Shown: piece after piece, positions 46,522 through 55,910 of the stretch
Layout of the letters: each line of letters begins with the position of its first letter
Position numbering within the stretch: position 1 is the stretch's first letter
Source: CAJQQK01 sp965224225
GTDB lineage: Bacteria > Pseudomonadota > Alphaproteobacteria > Rhizobiales > Hyphomicrobiaceae
DNA length: 64,000 bases
NCBI GenBank assembly: GCA_965224225.1
Contig: CBDCZF010000015.1
Location: 15,672-79,671, forward strand
Reading direction: 5' to 3'
The notes under the pieces: generated by a model
What the model was told of the DNA's origin: nothing
Seen by the model: only the letters and a program-made list of their open reading frames with translations
Database searches by the model: none
Made by a program: the position numbers and the translations under genes

Positions 46522-46899
46522 ATGGCTGATGAATTCTTTACGAAGGACCACGAATGGATCCGGGTCGAGGGCGATATCGCAACCATCGGCATCACGGAGC
46601 ATGCCCAGGAGCAGCTTGGCGATGTCGTGTTCGTCGAAGTGCCGGAGGCGGGCCGCGCCGTCAAATCGGGTGAGGCCGTGGCGGTGGTCGAAAGTGTCAA
46701 GGCGGCAAGCGAGGTCTACGCACCGATCAGCGGCGAGATCACGGAGGCCAATGGCGAATTCGACGGCAACCCGGCACTGGTCAACGAGGACGCGGAGGGT
46801 GCCGGCTGGTTCTTCAAATTGCGCATTGCCGATAAGGGCGAGCTTGGCGGTCTGATGGACCGGGCCGCCTACCAGGCGTTCGTCGCAGCCGAGGGGTGA
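46522..46899 (+). CDS. gcvH: Glycine cleavage system H-protein
   Basis: The 125-residue protein has the lipoyl domain with the modified Lys60 in AVVESVKAASEVYAPISGE. It starts with KDHEWIRVEGDIATIGITEH and ends in a helix. It carries the aminomethyl group between P- and T-proteins. A GGGAG box precedes ATG 46522. It is 35 bases after gcvT and 4 before gcvPA. Confidence 0.97.
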   Translation: MADEFFTKDHEWIRVEGDIATIGITEHAQEQLGDVVFVEVPEAGRAVKSGEAVAVVESVKAASEVYAPISGEITEANGEFDGNPALVNEDAEGAGWFFKLRIADKGELGGLMDRAAYQAFVAAEG

Positions 46900-46903
46900 T
46901 ACG

Positions 46904-48265
46904 ATGCGCTATTTGCCGCTCGAGGACCACCAGCGCCGCCAGATGCTCGATGCGATCGGTGTCGACAACATCGATGCGCTGTTCGCGTCGGTGCCGGCCG
47001 AGCATTTGATGGCTGATCTGCCCGACCTTCCGCTCGCCAAGAGTGAGATGGAGGTCGAGCGCGAGCTCTCGACGCTCGCATCCCGCAACACGGCGGCAGG
47101 CTCCGTGCCCTTCTTTATCGGTTGCGGCGCCTATCGCCATCATGTGCCGGCAACGGTCGACCACCTGATCCAGCGCTCGGAGTTCCTGACCTCATACACT
47201 CCCTATCAGCCGGAAATCACACAGGGCACACTGCAAACCCTGTTTGAATTCCAGACGCAGGTCGCCAGGCTGACCGGCATGGAGGTTGCCAACGCTTCGA
47301 TGTACGACGGCTCGACGTCGGCTGCAGAAGCCGTGCTGATGGCAGAGCGCGTGACCCGGCGGCGCAAGGCGGTGCTCGCCGACGGTCTCCATCCCCACTA
47401 TCGCGAGGTCATCGAGACGCTTTCGAAATACAATCGGACCGAGATCGATGCGCGCAATCTCGCAGACGGTGCCATCGCCGAAAGCGATGCAGCGATCATC
47501 GCCGCGATCGACGATCAGACCGCCTGCGTCGTCGTCCAGAACCCGGATGTCTACGGCAACCTGCGTGATCTCGGCCCCATTGCGGAGGCGGCCCATGCTG
47601 CCGGCGCACTGCTGATCGCGGTAGTGACCGAAGTCGTGAGCCTTGGGGCGGTGCGCTCGCCCGGCGAGATGGGCGCCGACATCGTTGCCGGCGAAGGGCA
47701 GTCGATTGGCAACGGTCTCAATTTCGGCGGGCCTTACGTCGGGCTCTTCGCGACGCGCCAGAAGTATGTGCGCCAGATGCCGGGGCGGTTGTGCGGCGAG
47801 ACGGTGGATGCCGACGGCCGCCGCGGTTACGTACTGACGCTTTCGACCCGCGAGCAGCATATCCGGCGCGAGAAGGCGACGAGCAACATCTGCACCAACT
47901 CGGGCCTCTGCGCGCTTGCCTTCACGATCCACATGACGCTGCTCGGTGAGGCGGGTCTGCGCCGCCTGGCCGCCGTCAATCATGCGAATGCCTGCGATCT
48001 AGCCGAGCGGCTGGCGGCCATCGACGGTGTCGAGGTGCTGAATGATGGTGCCTTCTTCAACGAGTTCACAGTGCGTCTGGCGAAGCCTGCGGCCGATGTC
48101 GTCGAGGCATTGGCGGCACAGGATGTGCTCGGCGGCGTGCCGGTATCGCGATTGCTGCCGGATGATGCGAGCCGGACCGGCGACCTGATCGTTGCCTCGA
48201 CCGAGATCAACACCGATGCGGACCGGGCGCGCTTTGCAACCGTGCTCGAGGAGGTGCTCAAATGA
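46904..48265 (+). CDS. gcvPA: Glycine decarboxylase P-protein, subunit 1
   Basis: The 453-residue N-terminal half of P-protein, as a separate gene. It shows RYLPLEDHQRRQMLDAIGVD, FIGCGAYRHHVPATVDHLIQ, SFLTSYTPYQPEITQGTLQT-like sequence, FQTQVARLTGMEVANASMYD and TREQHIRREKATSNICTNSG. It contributes structure and part of the active site to the alpha2-beta2 decarboxylase. Split gcvP is found in Firmicutes, archaea and some Alphaproteobacteria; the T-H-PA-PB order fits this. It overlaps gcvPB by 4 bases. Confidence 0.95.
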   Translation: MRYLPLEDHQRRQMLDAIGVDNIDALFASVPAEHLMADLPDLPLAKSEMEVERELSTLASRNTAAGSVPFFIGCGAYRHHVPATVDHLIQRSEFLTSYTPYQPEITQGTLQTLFEFQTQVARLTGMEVANASMYDGSTSAAEAVLMAERVTRRRKAVLADGLHPHYREVIETLSKYNRTEIDARNLADGAIAESDAAIIAAIDDQTACVVVQNPDVYGNLRDLGPIAEAAHAAGALLIAVVTEVVSLGAVRSPGEMGADIVAGEGQSIGNGLNFGGPYVGLFATRQKYVRQMPGRLCGETVDADGRRGYVLTLSTREQHIRREKATSNICTNSGLCALAFTIHMTLLGEAGLRRLAAVNHANACDLAERLAAIDGVEVLNDGAFFNEFTVRLAKPAADVVEALAAQDVLGGVPVSRLLPDDASRTGDLIVASTEINTDADRARFATVLEEVLK

Positions 48266-49827
48266 GTATGAACACGCAAGGCCGGCCGACCAGACCTGAA
48301 GCGGACGTCGCAGCCGGCGGCAGCAAAGTTACGTTTACGGGCAACCGTGGTCTCGAGATGCAGGAAGGGCTGATCTTCGAGATCGGCTCAGCTGACAAGT
48401 CGGGGGTCGACCTGCCGGCGGCCAAGAAGGTCGCAGGCCGCCTCGACGGTCTCGAACGATCGGAACCTATCGGTCTGCCGGGTCTCTCGGAGCCAGAAAC
48501 GATACGCCACTATGTCCGCCTAAGTGCCAAGAATTACGCGATCGACAGCGGCATCTATCCGCTCGGCTCGTGCACCATGAAGCACAATGCCCGCCTCAAC
48601 GAAAAGATGGCGCGCCTGCCGGGGTTCGGTGACGTTCATCCCCTGCAGCCCGTCTCGACGGTACAAGGCGCGCTCGGCCTGATGCAGACGCTGGCCGGCT
48701 ACCTGCTAGAGCTGACCGGTATGTCATCCGTTGCCATGAGCCCTAAGGCCGGCGCGCACGGCGAACTTTGCGGCATGCTTGCAATCCGGGCGGCGCAGGA
48801 TGCAGCGGGCAGCGAGCGCTCGGTTGTCCTTGTGCCTGAATCGGCGCACGGCACCAACCCGGCGACCGCTGCCTTCGTCGGTTACCAGGTGCGGGCGATT
48901 CCGGCGCGCGCTGACGGCACGGTGGCAGCCGAGGCGGTGCGTGAGGCGCTTGATGATGATGTTGCTGCCATCATGCTGACCAACCCAAACACCTGCGGCC
49001 TGTTCGAGCCGGAGGTGCGCAAAATTGCCGATGTCGTGCACGAAGCCGGCGCCTACTTCTATTGCGACGGTGCCAACTTCAACGCGATCGTCGGCAAGGT
49101 GCGGCCGGGCGATCTGGGCGTCGATGCGATGCACATCAACTTGCACAAGACGTTCTCGACGCCGCACGGCGGCGGCGGGCCGGGCGCCGGCCCCGTGGTG
49201 CTGTCGGAACGCCTGACGCCCTTTGCGCCGCTGCCCTTCGTCGTGCGCCAGGATGACGGTGCCTTCCAACTGGTCGAGCACGACGCACAAGCCGGCGACG
49301 GTGCCCAGCCGCTTGGCCGGCTCACGGCGTTTCATGGCCAGATGGGCATGTTCGTCAGAGCGCTGGCCTACATGCTGAGCCATGGCGCCGACGGCATGCG
49401 CCAGGCGAGCGAGGATGCAGTGTTGGCGGCCAATTACATTCGCGTTGGTCTGAGAGATCTGTTCAGCCAGCCGTTCGGCGATCAGCCCTGCATGCACGAG
49501 GTGCTGTTCGATGACAGCTTCCTCCACGATACGGGCGTCACGACCCTCGACTTTGCCAAGGCGATGATCGATGAGGGCTTCCATCCGATGACCATGTACT
49601 TCCCGCTGGTCGTGCACGGCGCGATGCTGATCGAGCCGACGGAATCGGAATCGCTTGCAAGCCTCGACCAGTTCATCGCCACGATGCGTGATCTGGCCGA
49701 GTCGACCAAGCGTCAGGAATACGACCGCTTCTGCAATGCCCCTGAACTGGCCCCGATACGCCGGCTGGACGAGACGCTGGCAGCTCGTAAGCCGGTGCTC
49801 ACCTGGCAAGAGGGTCCAGGGGCATAG
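48262..49827 (+). CDS. gcvPB: Glycine decarboxylase P-protein, subunit 2
   Basis: The 521-residue PLP-binding half. LHKTFSTPHGGGGPG holds the Schiff-base Lys296; PLGSCTMKHNARLNEKMARL, MSPKAGAHGELCGMLAIRAA and NPNTCGLFEPEVRKIADVVH are P-protein motifs. It decarboxylates glycine and loads the H-protein. The start overlaps the gcvPA stop (ATGA). Four hairpins follow the stop codon. Confidence 0.96.
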   Translation: MSMNTQGRPTRPEADVAAGGSKVTFTGNRGLEMQEGLIFEIGSADKSGVDLPAAKKVAGRLDGLERSEPIGLPGLSEPETIRHYVRLSAKNYAIDSGIYPLGSCTMKHNARLNEKMARLPGFGDVHPLQPVSTVQGALGLMQTLAGYLLELTGMSSVAMSPKAGAHGELCGMLAIRAAQDAAGSERSVVLVPESAHGTNPATAAFVGYQVRAIPARADGTVAAEAVREALDDDVAAIMLTNPNTCGLFEPEVRKIADVVHEAGAYFYCDGANFNAIVGKVRPGDLGVDAMHINLHKTFSTPHGGGGPGAGPVVLSERLTPFAPLPFVVRQDDGAFQLVEHDAQAGDGAQPLGRLTAFHGQMGMFVRALAYMLSHGADGMRQASEDAVLAANYIRVGLRDLFSQPFGDQPCMHEVLFDDSFLHDTGVTTLDFAKAMIDEGFHPMTMYFPLVVHGAMLIEPTESESLASLDQFIATMRDLAESTKRQEYDRFCNAPELAPIRRLDETLAARKPVLTWQEGPGA

Positions 49828-49845
49828 TCCCTGGTCGGGGAGTTT

Positions 49846-49939
49846 GAGGGGCAGAAGGCCCCTCATAGATCGCCGCTTAGCGGCGATACGTTAAGGGCGC
49901 TGCCCTTAACAATCCCGCCAAAGGGCACAAGCCCTTTGG
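49846..49939. terminator. Array of four consecutive perfect hairpins
   Basis: Between the convergent gcvPB and Aas-type genes lie four perfect stems: 49846-49864 (GAGGGGC/GCCCCTC), 49869-49887 (ATCGCCGC/GCGGCGAT), 49890-49910 (GTTAAGGGC/GCCCTTAAC) and 49918-49939 (CCAAAGGGC/GCCCTTTGG). Spacers are two to seven bases. They could jointly stop transcription from both sides. Confidence 0.75.
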
Positions 49940-49945
49940 AAACCC

Positions 49946-52900
49946 TTATGCAGCCTGCTTCGGCGCAAAGCGTTCATTCGCGAGGTTTGTAGCGGCGACG
50001 AAATCGGTCTTGCCGCTGCCGAGGAGCGGTACGTGCTCGATCAGGACCTCGGCCGGGACCATCAGATCGGTAGCACCTTTCGATCTGGCGAATTGCTGGA
50101 AGCGCGACCGTGTCATCTCTTTGTCAGGCGTGATCAGCACCAGGCGTTCGCCTTTGCGCATGTCCGGGATCGCGACCACCGCCGAGACGACGCCCGGCAT
50201 CAATTCAGCCGCGAGCGCTTCGACGGCGCTCAATGAGACCATCTCGCCGCCGATCTTGGCAAAGCGCTTCGCCCGGCCCTTGATCGCGATATAGCCCTGA
50301 TCATCGATGGTGACGATGTCACCGGTATCATGCCAGCCGTCATCGAGCGGTTCGAGCTTGCCGGGATTCTCGGCACGTAGATAGCCGAGCATGACGTTGG
50401 GCCCGCGTACATAGAGACGGCCGCCTTCGTCGATGCCGGGGACCGGTTCTAGGCGCGCTTCCATCAGCGGCGAGAGGCGGCCGACGGTGCCGGTCTTGTT
50501 GGCAAGCGGCGTGTTGATGGCAAGCACGGGTGCCGTCTCGGTGACGCCGTAGCCTTCGAGGATGCGCACCCCGAAGCGTTCCATGTATACATCACGCGTG
50601 CGCTTCTTGACCGCCTCGGCACCGGCCAGGATGAGGCGCACGGAGTGGAAATCGTAAGGGTGCGCGACGCGGGCATAGCCGTTGAGGAAGGTGTCGGTGC
50701 CGAACAAGATCGTAGCGTTGGTCTGGTAGACCAGTTCCGGCACGATCCGGTAGTGCAACGGCGAGGGGTAGAGGTAGATCGGAATGCCGCCAGTCAGCGG
50801 CATGATCAGGCCCGCGGTCAGTCCGAACGAGTGGAACACGGGCAGCACGTTGAACACCTTGTCGTCGCCGTGAGCTGCGACCCGGGTCAGAGATTGTACC
50901 GAGTTGGCGAGCAGGTTGCGATGTGAAAGCACGACGCCCTTGGGCGTGCCTTCGCTGCCCGAGGTGAACAGGATAGCGGCTGGATCATTGGGCTCGCGCT
51001 CAACGCGGGCCCGTTTGGACGCGAACAGGCCTTTCAGCTTGTCGAGCGTGGTGATCTCTTCGCGGACGTCTTCGAGGTAGATAACCTGTGCGTGCTCGAG
51101 CAGCGCCTTTTCGACGGCGTCCAGCCGGCCCTTTTCGATGAAGCTGCGCGAGGTGACGACGACCGAGACTTCGGCGGCCTTGCAGGCAGCAAGGATATTC
51201 GCGACGCCGGCCGTGTAGTTGAGCATCGCCGGCACCTTGCCGAGCGATTGCAGGGCGAAGAACGTGACGGCGACGCCAGCAGTATTGGGCAGCAGGACAC
51301 CGATGTTGGTCTTGCTCGCGAGGCGGTCTTCGAGCTTGGCGGCCAGGACCTGCGCACCGGTGATCAGGCGGCCGAATTTGAGCTTGGCGCGCAGCGGGTC
51401 TTCGAGCATCACCTTGCCGGTATCACGCGTTGCCTTGGCATCGAGCAGCGCCTGGAACAGCGTGCGATCGATGTTGGCTGTCTCGACGGCGGTGTTGACC
51501 ATCTCGTCCTGCAGCGCGAGGCCGGCCGCCTGACGCCGCGCCTTGCCGCGCAGGCTGTCATCGACGGTGAGCTTGCGCTTGGGCAGGATCGTGACCGTGA
51601 CCTTCGGGAACCAGGCCTTCTTGGTCTGACTTTTCTTCATGTACGACCAGGTCGAGCGTTCGAGGCCGTCGATGCGCACCGGCACGATCCAGGCGTCGGC
51701 CTTGTCGGCGATCATTGCGGTGCCGTCGTAGACTTTCATCAGGCCGCCGGTGACCGTTAGCCGACCCTCGGGGAAGATCACCACGGTCTGGCCGGTCTTG
51801 ACTTCCTTGATCAGATGACGGGCCGCGAGCGGGCTGGTCGGGTCGAGTGTATAGGCTTTGATCAGTTTCAGGAACGGGCGTACCCACCAGGCCTGCGCGA
51901 TGCCGGAGTCGATCGCGAAGGCGGCGTGGGTCGGCATGATCGCGTGGATCACGGGGCCATCCATCAGGCTGACGTGGTTGGGGGCGATGATCGCGCACTC
52001 GCCTTCTTCGGGCAGGTTTTCGAGGCCTTTGACTTCGAGGCGGTAGAAGGTCTTGAACAGGAACATCGCAAGGTCCTGGATACCCTGGCGGCCCCAGGCG
52101 CGCAGCACGAGGCCGACGACGATCAGGTTGGCGAGGCCGAGCGCAATGAACAGCGCCGAGACCGATGCGCCGGCCATCTGGAAACCGGCGACGGTGAGGG
52201 TCCCGGCCGTCATGAAGGCGGCGTTCAGGATATTGACAGCGGCGATTACGCGGGCGCGCTTGTCGGCCGGCGCCCAGCCCTGGACGGCGGCGAAGGCCGG
52301 CACAATGAAGAGGCCGCCGGCAGCTGACATCGCGAACAGGTCGAACATGGCTCTGAGGCCGGTTACGGAACCGAGGACGCCGCCGAGCGTCAGCGAGCCT
52401 TCCGGCATGGCGATGCCAAAAACGGCGATGCCGAGGTCGATGCAGAAGAGGCCCATCAGAAGTGCGCCGACCGGGACCAGCGCCAGGTTCGGGCGGCGCC
52501 GGCTGGCTCGGGCCGCGAGATACGAGCCAAACGCGATGCCGATCGTGAAGACGCAGAGCCCGAGCGTGATGATCTCCTCGGTGCCGCCGAGATTGCCCTT
52601 GATCAGCGTCGGTAAAAGCGACAGCGCGACAATGCCTGCAAGCCAGAACCACGAGGTAATGAGGCCACCGATCCAAAGTCGCCGGTCGCTGCGAAATTCG
52701 TTGAGCCGCTCAATCGTCGAGCGGACCGGGTTGCGCGTGATGGCAAGGGTTGGAGCAGCCGGCCCGGTCGGGATGATCATGCGAGCCGAGAGCCAGCCGG
52801 CCGCCGCAAAGCCAATGACGGTAATCGCGATGGCCCAGGCCGGGAACATCGCTCCGCTACCACCATCAGTCATCGCGATGCCGCCCATGATCGTGCCGAG

Positions 52901-53359
52901 CAGGATCGCAAGAAAGGTTGCGCCTTCGACCAGGGCGGTCGCAGCCGGCAGTTCCTCGCGCTTCAGGTGGTCGGGCAGGATGCCGTATTTGATCGGGCCG
53001 AAGAGGGCGGCGCCGGCACCGAACAGGGAGATCGACAGAAACAGCAGCGGAATTGAATTTATCAGAAAGCCCAATCCCGCAATTGCGGCAATTGGGATCT
53101 CGGCAACCTTCAGCCAGCGTGTGACAATTGCCTTGTCGTACTTGTCGGCTACCTCGCCACCGAGCGCCGAGAGCAGGAACATCGGCAGAATGAGCGCGGT
53201 GCCGGCCAAGGTCACCAGTGTCGCGCCGGCCTCGGTGCCGATCTTGAACAGGATCAGGATGACCAGGGCGTTTTTGATAAAGTTGTCGTTCAGCGCCGAG
53301 AAAAACTGGCAGATGAAGATCGGCGCAAAACGGCGCGAGGCCAGAAGATTTTGAAACAT
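49946..53359 (-). CDS. aas: Aas-type fusion: MFS transporter, PlsC acyltransferase and acyl-ACP synthetase
   Basis: From ATG 53359 the protein has 1137 residues. About 1-400 are twelve hydrophobic helices of an LplT-like lysophospholipid transporter (RRFAPIFICQFFSALNDNFI). About 430-620 are a PlsC domain with NHVSLMDG and FPEGRLTVTGG. About 650-1130 are an AMP-binding ligase with ILFTSGSEGTPKGVVLSHRN and GYGVTETAPVL. In E. coli, LplT and Aas are separate proteins; here both are fused. It takes up and reacylates lysophospholipids at the inner membrane. The upstream ORF extension has no homology. Confidence 0.92.
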   Translation of the reverse strand: MFQNLLASRRFAPIFICQFFSALNDNFIKNALVILILFKIGTEAGATLVTLAGTALILPMFLLSALGGEVADKYDKAIVTRWLKVAEIPIAAIAGLGFLINSIPLLFLSISLFGAGAALFGPIKYGILPDHLKREELPAATALVEGATFLAILLGTIMGGIAMTDGGSGAMFPAWAIAITVIGFAAAGWLSARMIIPTGPAAPTLAITRNPVRSTIERLNEFRSDRRLWIGGLITSWFWLAGIVALSLLPTLIKGNLGGTEEIITLGLCVFTIGIAFGSYLAARASRRRPNLALVPVGALLMGLFCIDLGIAVFGIAMPEGSLTLGGVLGSVTGLRAMFDLFAMSAAGGLFIVPAFAAVQGWAPADKRARVIAAVNILNAAFMTAGTLTVAGFQMAGASVSALFIALGLANLIVVGLVLRAWGRQGIQDLAMFLFKTFYRLEVKGLENLPEEGECAIIAPNHVSLMDGPVIHAIMPTHAAFAIDSGIAQAWWVRPFLKLIKAYTLDPTSPLAARHLIKEVKTGQTVVIFPEGRLTVTGGLMKVYDGTAMIADKADAWIVPVRIDGLERSTWSYMKKSQTKKAWFPKVTVTILPKRKLTVDDSLRGKARRQAAGLALQDEMVNTAVETANIDRTLFQALLDAKATRDTGKVMLEDPLRAKLKFGRLITGAQVLAAKLEDRLASKTNIGVLLPNTAGVAVTFFALQSLGKVPAMLNYTAGVANILAACKAAEVSVVVTSRSFIEKGRLDAVEKALLEHAQVIYLEDVREEITTLDKLKGLFASKRARVEREPNDPAAILFTSGSEGTPKGVVLSHRNLLANSVQSLTRVAAHGDDKVFNVLPVFHSFGLTAGLIMPLTGGIPIYLYPSPLHYRIVPELVYQTNATILFGTDTFLNGYARVAHPYDFHSVRLILAGAEAVKKRTRDVYMERFGVRILEGYGVTETAPVLAINTPLANKTGTVGRLSPLMEARLEPVPGIDEGGRLYVRGPNVMLGYLRAENPGKLEPLDDGWHDTGDIVTIDDQGYIAIKGRAKRFAKIGGEMVSLSAVEALAAELMPGVVSAVVAIPDMRKGERLVLITPDKEMTRSRFQQFARSKGATDLMVPAEVLIEHVPLLGSGKTDFVAATNLANERFAPKQAA

Positions 53360-53643
53360 TTTCAGGTTCTCGTTTCGATTATTTACCGGATTTCCGGTTT
53401 GCAACGGGTTTCCCAGATGCCTGCCATTTCGATTGATATGACAAATCAAGCTTAATATTTGGCATCATCGTGTTCCGAATTCGGTGGAGGCGGCAGGTCT
53501 GGTACTTCATGTCCGGTTGTTTATGGTTGCGAACAGCGTTCACGCTTAGGTATGTTGTGACGATTTGAACTCAGTTCAAGAGGTGTGGGCGAATTTTTTG
53601 CCGAGCGAGCGCTTGGTCACGGAAACGAGCTTGGAACAGTAGC

Positions 53644-54405
53644 CTAAAGTCGCGCTGTCACCCCGCCGTCCACATACAACACATGGCCGGTCACAAAGCT
53701 TGCCGCATCCGAGGCGAGGAACACCGCAGCGCCGACCAATTCGTCGACCTCGCCCCAACGGCCGAGCGGCGTTCGGTCGGTCAGCCAGGAAGAGAACTTC
53801 TCATCTGCCACGAGAGCCTTGTTTAGTTCCGTAGCGAAATAGCCGGGCCCGAGGCCGTTGACCCGGATGCCGTGCGGGCCCCAGTCGATGGCCATGCCCT
53901 TTGTGAGCATTTTGAGGCCGCCCTTGGAGGCGGCATAGGGTGCAATCGTGGGGCGGCCCAGTTCGCTCTGCACCGAGCAAATATTGATGATGGAGCCGCG
54001 TTTGCGCGGGATCATGTGATTGACGACGGCCTTCGAGACATAAAAGACGCTGTCGAGATTGGTCGACATCAGCTCGCGCCAGATCTCTTCCTCGAAGGCC
54101 TCGAGAGATTGGCGGCGCTGAATGCCGGCGTTGTTGATGAGGATCTCGATCGGTCCGACATCAGATTCGATACGCTCTATCGCGGCCTTGGCGGCCGCTG
54201 GGTCGGTCACGTCGAAGGGGGCTGCGTGGGCGGTATGGCCAAGACCGCGCAGTTCGGCGGACACGCGTTCGACCTCGCCGGCGCGGCGGCCGTTGATGAT
54301 CACGTGGGCTCCTGCTTCTGCAAGACCGCGGGCGAGCGCCTCACCGATCCCGGCCGACGAGCCGGTGATCAGGGCGAGGCGGTTATCCAGGCTAAAGGCG
54401 TTCAT
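53644..54405 (-). CDS. Short-chain dehydrogenase/reductase (gluconate 5-dehydrogenase-like)
   Basis: From ATG 54405 the protein has 253 residues. The cofactor motif is LITGSSAGIGEALARGLAEAG with NGRR after it, favouring NADP(H). NNAGIQRR and the catalytic YAASKGGLKML (Tyr-x-x-x-Lys, with Ser in ICSVQSELGR) are present. The ending FVTGHVLYVDGGVTARL is typical. It is divergent from an idonate 5-dehydrogenase-like gene with only 67 bases between, so it probably reduces 5-keto-D-gluconate to gluconate in an L-idonate pathway. Confidence 0.88.
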   Translation of the reverse strand: MNAFSLDNRLALITGSSAGIGEALARGLAEAGAHVIINGRRAGEVERVSAELRGLGHTAHAAPFDVTDPAAAKAAIERIESDVGPIEILINNAGIQRRQSLEAFEEEIWRELMSTNLDSVFYVSKAVVNHMIPRKRGSIINICSVQSELGRPTIAPYAASKGGLKMLTKGMAIDWGPHGIRVNGLGPGYFATELNKALVADEKFSSWLTDRTPLGRWGEVDELVGAAVFLASDAASFVTGHVLYVDGGVTARL

Positions 54406-54472
54406 CCGTTTCCCTCTCTGCTTGTGCTCGTGTAGGTTCTTCCCACTCACTGAAATCAGCCAGGGTCACCCG
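54406..54472. promoter_or_regulatory. Divergent promoter region of the idonate/gluconate genes
   Basis: Only 67 bases separate the two divergent starts, so promoters and any operator overlap here or within the coding ends. No specific operator is recognised. A regulator gene for the pair is not adjacent. Confidence 0.45.
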
Positions 54473-55513
54473 ATGCAAGCAATCGTCATTCATGCTCCCC
54501 ACGACCTGCGCATTGACGAGATCGAGGCGCCGGAAGGTGAAATGGGGCCGGGGCAGGTCACAGTGCGCATCGAGCGCGGCGGGATTTGCGGCTCCGACCT
54601 GCATTACTACCACGCTGGAGGTTTCGGTACGGTCAGGATCAAGCAGCCAATGGTGCTCGGCCATGAGGTTTCCGGCATCGTCGAGAGCGTTGGCGCGAAG
54701 GTAGCCCGCGTCAAGATTGGCGATCGTGTGGCTATCAATCCCTCCAACCCTTGCGGCCAATGTCTCTACTGTCGGCAAGGTGATCAGATCCACTGCCTTG
54801 ACATGCGCTTTTACGGCAGCGCGATGCGCTTTCCCCATGTCCAGGGCGCTTTTCGTGATCGAGTGATCGCCGATGAAGGCCAATGCTATCCCGTCCTGAG
54901 CTCGCTGACGGCGGGCGAAGCTGCCATGGCCGAACCGCTTGGCGTTTGCCTGCATGCCGTCAATCGCGCCGGCAGCCTGGTCGGCAAGCGTGTTTTGATC
55001 ACGGGTTCCGGCCCGATCGGCACGTTGACGGCAGCGGTTGCCCGACGGGCCGGCGCGCGCGAAATCGCGGCCACGGATCTCAATGCCTATCCCCTGCAAA
55101 TGATGGAGCGGGTCGGCGCCGATCACCTCTTGAACGTTGCCGAAGATCCGGAAGCCCTGGCAACCTTTGCCGCGGAAAAGGGGACGTTCGACGCGATGTT
55201 CGAGGCCTCCGGCGCGGAGGCGGCATTGACCGGCGCATTCGACGCCCTAAAACCGGGCGCGACCATCGTCCAGATCGGCGTTGGCTCCGAGATGACGCTG
55301 CCGATGACCACGGTGGTTGCCAAGGAATTTCAGATCAGGGGCACGTTCCGCTTTCATGAGGAGTTCGGGGCGGGCATCGATATGATGAACAAAGGTCTGA
55401 TAGACGTCAGCCCGCTGATCTCTCAGACCATGCCCTACAAGCAGGCGCAGGCGGCGTTTGATCTGGCTGGTGATCGTAGTATGGCGATGAAAGTGCAGCT
55501 TGCCTTTTCGTAG
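54473..55513 (+). CDS. Zinc alcohol dehydrogenase, L-idonate 5-dehydrogenase-like
   Basis: The 346-residue protein from ATG 54473 has the catalytic-zinc residues in GGICGSDLHYYHAGG and LGHEVSGIVESVG, the structural-zinc Cys cluster in NPCGQCLYCRQGDQIHC, and a Rossmann motif GSGPIGTLTAAVARRAG. YYHAGGFGTVRIKQP is characteristic of idonate/sorbitol-type enzymes. It would oxidise L-idonate to 5-ketogluconate, to be reduced by the divergent SDR. The reading frame is open far upstream, inside the SDR gene, without homology. Confidence 0.9.
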   Translation: MQAIVIHAPHDLRIDEIEAPEGEMGPGQVTVRIERGGICGSDLHYYHAGGFGTVRIKQPMVLGHEVSGIVESVGAKVARVKIGDRVAINPSNPCGQCLYCRQGDQIHCLDMRFYGSAMRFPHVQGAFRDRVIADEGQCYPVLSSLTAGEAAMAEPLGVCLHAVNRAGSLVGKRVLITGSGPIGTLTAAVARRAGAREIAATDLNAYPLQMMERVGADHLLNVAEDPEALATFAAEKGTFDAMFEASGAEAALTGAFDALKPGATIVQIGVGSEMTLPMTTVVAKEFQIRGTFRFHEEFGAGIDMMNKGLIDVSPLISQTMPYKQAQAAFDLAGDRSMAMKVQLAFS

Positions 55514-55633
55514 CAACGGCGACGCGACACCATATTGACCTCGCGCAGGTGCGCAGTATGCTCGCCGGCGTACTCCTGCGGCCCGGAAAGAAGGCTGCAT
55601 TTCAATTACATGCGAGATGATGTGCGGAGCGCG

Positions 55634-55858
55634 ATGGCGAACCCTGATAAGGCCGGTTCCTTGCGGCTGATGGTCAACGGTGAGGTGCGGGTCGGCAACA
55701 GCATCACGCTTGGCGACCTGCTCGCGGAAATGGGCTATGGTGGCCAGCGCGTGGCGACGGCCGTCAACGGTGAATTCGTCGCGGCGCCTGAGCGGGCAGA
55801 CCACCGTCTGGCCGAAGGCGACAGCGTCGAAATCGTGGCGCCGCGCCAGGGTGGCTGA
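55634..55858 (+). CDS. thiS: Sulfur carrier protein ThiS
   Basis: The 74-residue ubiquitin-fold protein shows LMVNGEVRVGNSITLGDLLA, VATAVNGEFVAAPERADHRL and a C-terminal GDSVEIVAPRQGG. The terminal Gly-Gly is adenylated by ThiF and thiocarboxylated to give sulfur for the thiazole. ATG 55634 or 55670 are the sensible starts; the frame is open further upstream. It precedes thiG by 52 bases. No thiO gene is between the zinc dehydrogenase and thiS. Confidence 0.92.
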   Translation: MANPDKAGSLRLMVNGEVRVGNSITLGDLLAEMGYGGQRVATAVNGEFVAAPERADHRLAEGDSVEIVAPRQGG

Positions 55859-55910
55859 GCGGCAGTGGTTCAACGGTGTGAGCTGCTGACAACTGATTTC
55901 CAGGTGTGCT

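Noticed and set aside
48724..49866. A 380-codon minus-strand frame opposite gcvPB
   Set aside because: It is antisense to a certain gene and has His/Arg-rich random composition.
52053..53354. A 433-codon plus-strand frame opposite the Aas-type gene
   Set aside because: It mirrors the transmembrane part of the Aas fusion; no signal or motif supports it.
55514..55633. TPP riboswitch upstream of thiS
   Set aside because: The conserved THI-box sequences (CUGAGA and the GAACCUGA-type core) are not seen.
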